NCBI RefSeq assembly: GCF_037975245.1
Contig: NC_092571.1
Location: 20,484,917-20,548,916, forward strand
DNA length: 64,000 nucleotides
From: Apostichopus japonicus
Lineage: Eukaryota > Echinodermata > Holothuroidea > Aspidochirotida > Stichopodidae
Reading direction: 5' to 3'
A model generated the notes under the pieces. It had not been told where the DNA came from, ran no database searches, and saw nothing but the letters and a program-made list of their open reading frames with translations. Below, in pieces: positions 61,926 to 64,000 of the stretch. A program made the position numbers and the translations under genes. Position 1 is the stretch's first letter, and each line of letters opens with the position of its first letter.

Positions 61926-63654
61926 TATATATATATATATCAATTATACATGTTACTAGATCAGCGCAATCAGCCCAGTATTGTGATGTGGATAACTCTA
62001 ACACGGTTTAGCGGATTCCCGCTATGCTGAGATTGGCGCCATGATGGGCGGTTAACTTAATACGTATTGCAGTAACTTTTACTGTTGTTTTGTCTCGGAA
62101 TAAACTTGCAGGGTAAAATAAGTAAGCAGTATAAACGACGTAACGCCTGCAGAAGCTCATGCCTTTATACTGTTGAACATGGAAATTGCATTAGTCTATA
62201 CTTTCTCCAAAGCCCTGGTTATATAATTGTATAATTACATGTCCGCACCTCAAGCCAATCGTTTATATACGTATCTGGCAACCTAATACCTCAAATGTGT
62301 CGTCTGCCACAAAAGCGATTTGTCTACCAGTACACAACAGTGTAAGCAGTACACCAGTACTGGACATTGCTCTTGGTTGTGTGTTTCGGTATTTTGTTAA
62401 TGATGGTAACTACAAATATTTTCTATTGAAATTTACAGCATAATTGGGAGACTAAATTCAGTCATGGTACGAAAAAGTCGAAGCTGTTTTCAGGTGGATA
62501 AATCTAACATTGTATTATGATTTCACCTAACGAAGTGATGTGCAAGCAGTTAGAGGACCAGTGGTATAGGCCATGGCTTGACCTATGCTAACTTACAGTA
62601 TATTAAACTCCCCAGGAAGCATGGTTGGTAATTATGACTTACAGCTCTTGAACTGGCAAATGTTATTTATTTTCCGATATAGTTGTCATTTCTTTATGTA
62701 AAATACTTTGGACTTTGATCATATAGACTTATTTCATAACTGTACTTTATATTGAACTCATGATATATCTTCTTTGTCCAAATTCCAGTCCAAGCTTGAG
62801 TACATCTTCTTGGTGAAATAATTAAACATCAGAACCATAAAAAAAAAATACATATGATGTTTCACTTTTTTAGCGTAGGCCAACCATCAACATCTTGGCA
62901 ATATTTATATTGGTATTTGTGCACACAGTTAAAAGTACAATAACGTGTGACAAACATGTTTTGTATGTTCCTCAAATGATCCTTGTAACTTAAAAATTTG
63001 TGTTTTCTCAATGAGGATGTGAAACAGGTTGAGATTAGGTGTTTTCACAAGAATAACTTTGATGATCTTGAATTGGCCACCAGTGGTAGCAGCTTTTCAG
63101 CACTCTGTAAGAGTGTCAAGATTGTTGATCTTTGGGGCAGACATGCAGATTCTGATTGAGGCGGTGAAATGGACGGAAGACATTTTTTTTCTATATTTTG
63201 CTAACAGTAAAAAGGCCATGGCTGCTGTGAGTATTCTTAAGTTGACTAGTATATGGACATTTAGCACTAGATGACAAAATATCAAAATAATGGCAGAATG
63301 ACAACATAACAAGAACAGGGTTCTCTCATCATCTGTTCTTTCCACATCCAATTCTCATCCTTACTGATATTTAACCACCCTAGGCTAGAATTACCCAATA
63401 ACCAACATTCTGGGAAGGAAATATAGTAAATGTAGTTCATACTGTTGTTTGGGAAGGATATATCTGTATACTAAGTTCTGTATATTAGAATAGTAACAGG
63501 TTTAAATTCTGTTTGACTCTCAAGATGCATCTTCCATCATAATGTTCAGATTGGTACTGAAATGAATTTAACAGAGCTATTATAATATTATGGAAGTTTT
63601 ATTGAGCAAGTTGATGAAACGAATTTACTGTGCTTCATTTATCAGGTTTGTATA
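61926..63654. other. No recognisable gene
   Basis: Residual TA repeat at the left edge, then AT-rich sequence without credible ORFs. It could be the first intron of the gene whose candidate exon lies at 63,661. Confidence 0.4.
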
Positions 63655-63660
63655 CCTTAC

Positions 63661-63774
63661 TTGAGTGGACCATGACAGAAGTAAAATAACAATGACAAGG
63701 AATATAACAACTTTTAGAGACTTTGTCCGTGGTAATAAGCCCAGGGAAATTGGGTATCTATCTATGCTGGTCAT
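63661..63774 (-). CDS. Candidate first coding exon of a type II membrane protein
   Basis: From ATG 63,774 (minus strand) 38 codons encode a short basic cytoplasmic start (MTSIDRYPISLGLLPRTKS), a 16-17-residue hydrophobic segment (VVIFLVIVILLLSW), and then STQ at a donor CAA|GTAAGG in phase 0. A short N-terminal tail followed by one membrane helix at a first exon boundary is typical of Golgi glycosyltransferases and sulfotransferases, but no catalytic exon is visible in the window. The reading frame is open for another 72 codons upstream, without clear protein character. It may be a chance ORF. Confidence 0.3.
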
Positions 63775-64000
63775 CTTGTTCCAATAGCTGATCCAAAGCA
63801 TGGGAACTTCACTCAATACTGGTATTTTTTGGGGAAGAAGCCAAACCTTTTTGACCTCATTTATTGCACAATGTTGAAAAGATATTTGAAATGATCTCTG
63901 AAATGATTGGATGCACAGATCTGACCAGCCTTTAACTGTTAAATGAAGTGCAACCATGAAGCATTGGTTGGAGACACTTCCGAAAAACCATACTTCATAC

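Noticed and set aside
61555-62004. 149-aa minus-strand ORF
   Set aside because: It lies across the end of the hAT-like element, including its terminal repeat, and the same sequence in the 36-kb and 38-kb copies is not open in the same way.

Overview
This is eukaryotic, intron-rich, AT-rich animal DNA. The coding content (a TRIM36-type C-I TRIM ligase, an SLC25A34/35 carrier, an RGLG-like copine-domain protein and a short replication-type histone H1) together with many tRNA-derived SINEs, CR1-type LINE fragments and hAT-like miniature elements suggests a marine invertebrate deuterostome, most likely an echinoderm (a sea cucumber would fit). The lineage is inferred from protein resemblance, not shown directly.

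Layout. Positions 1-16,390 hold no complete host gene. They contain one copy of a dispersed element with a GC-rich tandem array (1-930), a candidate promoter plus signal-peptide first exon (8.57-8.88 kb), and a decayed 4.1-kb DNA transposon (10,627-14,743) with ~55-64-bp inverted ends and a broken minus-strand gene ending in a tesmin-like Cys-rich domain. At 16,394-24,916 lies a nine-coding-exon TRIM36/TRIM46-like gene (+), whose spliced reading frame is open for 799 codons. From 24.9 to 32.3 kb there are only repeats and unclassified AT-rich DNA. A three-exon SLC25A34/35-like mitochondrial carrier (-) spans 32,367-35,457, with a SINE and a CR1 relic in its first intron. A nest of hAT-like non-autonomous elements follows (35.99-39.6 kb), then a CR1/Jockey-type LINE tail. 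A four-coding-exon gene (+, 41,950-52,502) encodes a membrane-anchored copine/VWA protein that resembles plant RGLG ligases but has no RING; its introns carry several repeats, including a second copy of the 1-930 element. A histone H1 gene (-, 57,718-58,290) has the replication-dependent 3' stem-loop. A large hAT-like composite (59,964-61,925) sits inside a TA-rich block, and a possible first exon of a type II membrane protein lies at 63,661-63,774 (-).

The host genes do not form a pathway; each has its own promoter and they lie on both strands. The most unusual signals are: the core-plus-variable-array element seen twice; the hAT-like elements that share interior modules and nest within one another (three pairs of 8-bp target duplications, two exact and one with a single mismatch); the RING-less RGLG/copine membrane protein; and a transposon gene with a UGA where a conserved Cys is expected. 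All exon structures were built by hand from splice consensus and frame continuity. Terminal repeats were compared by eye, and no database search was possible.
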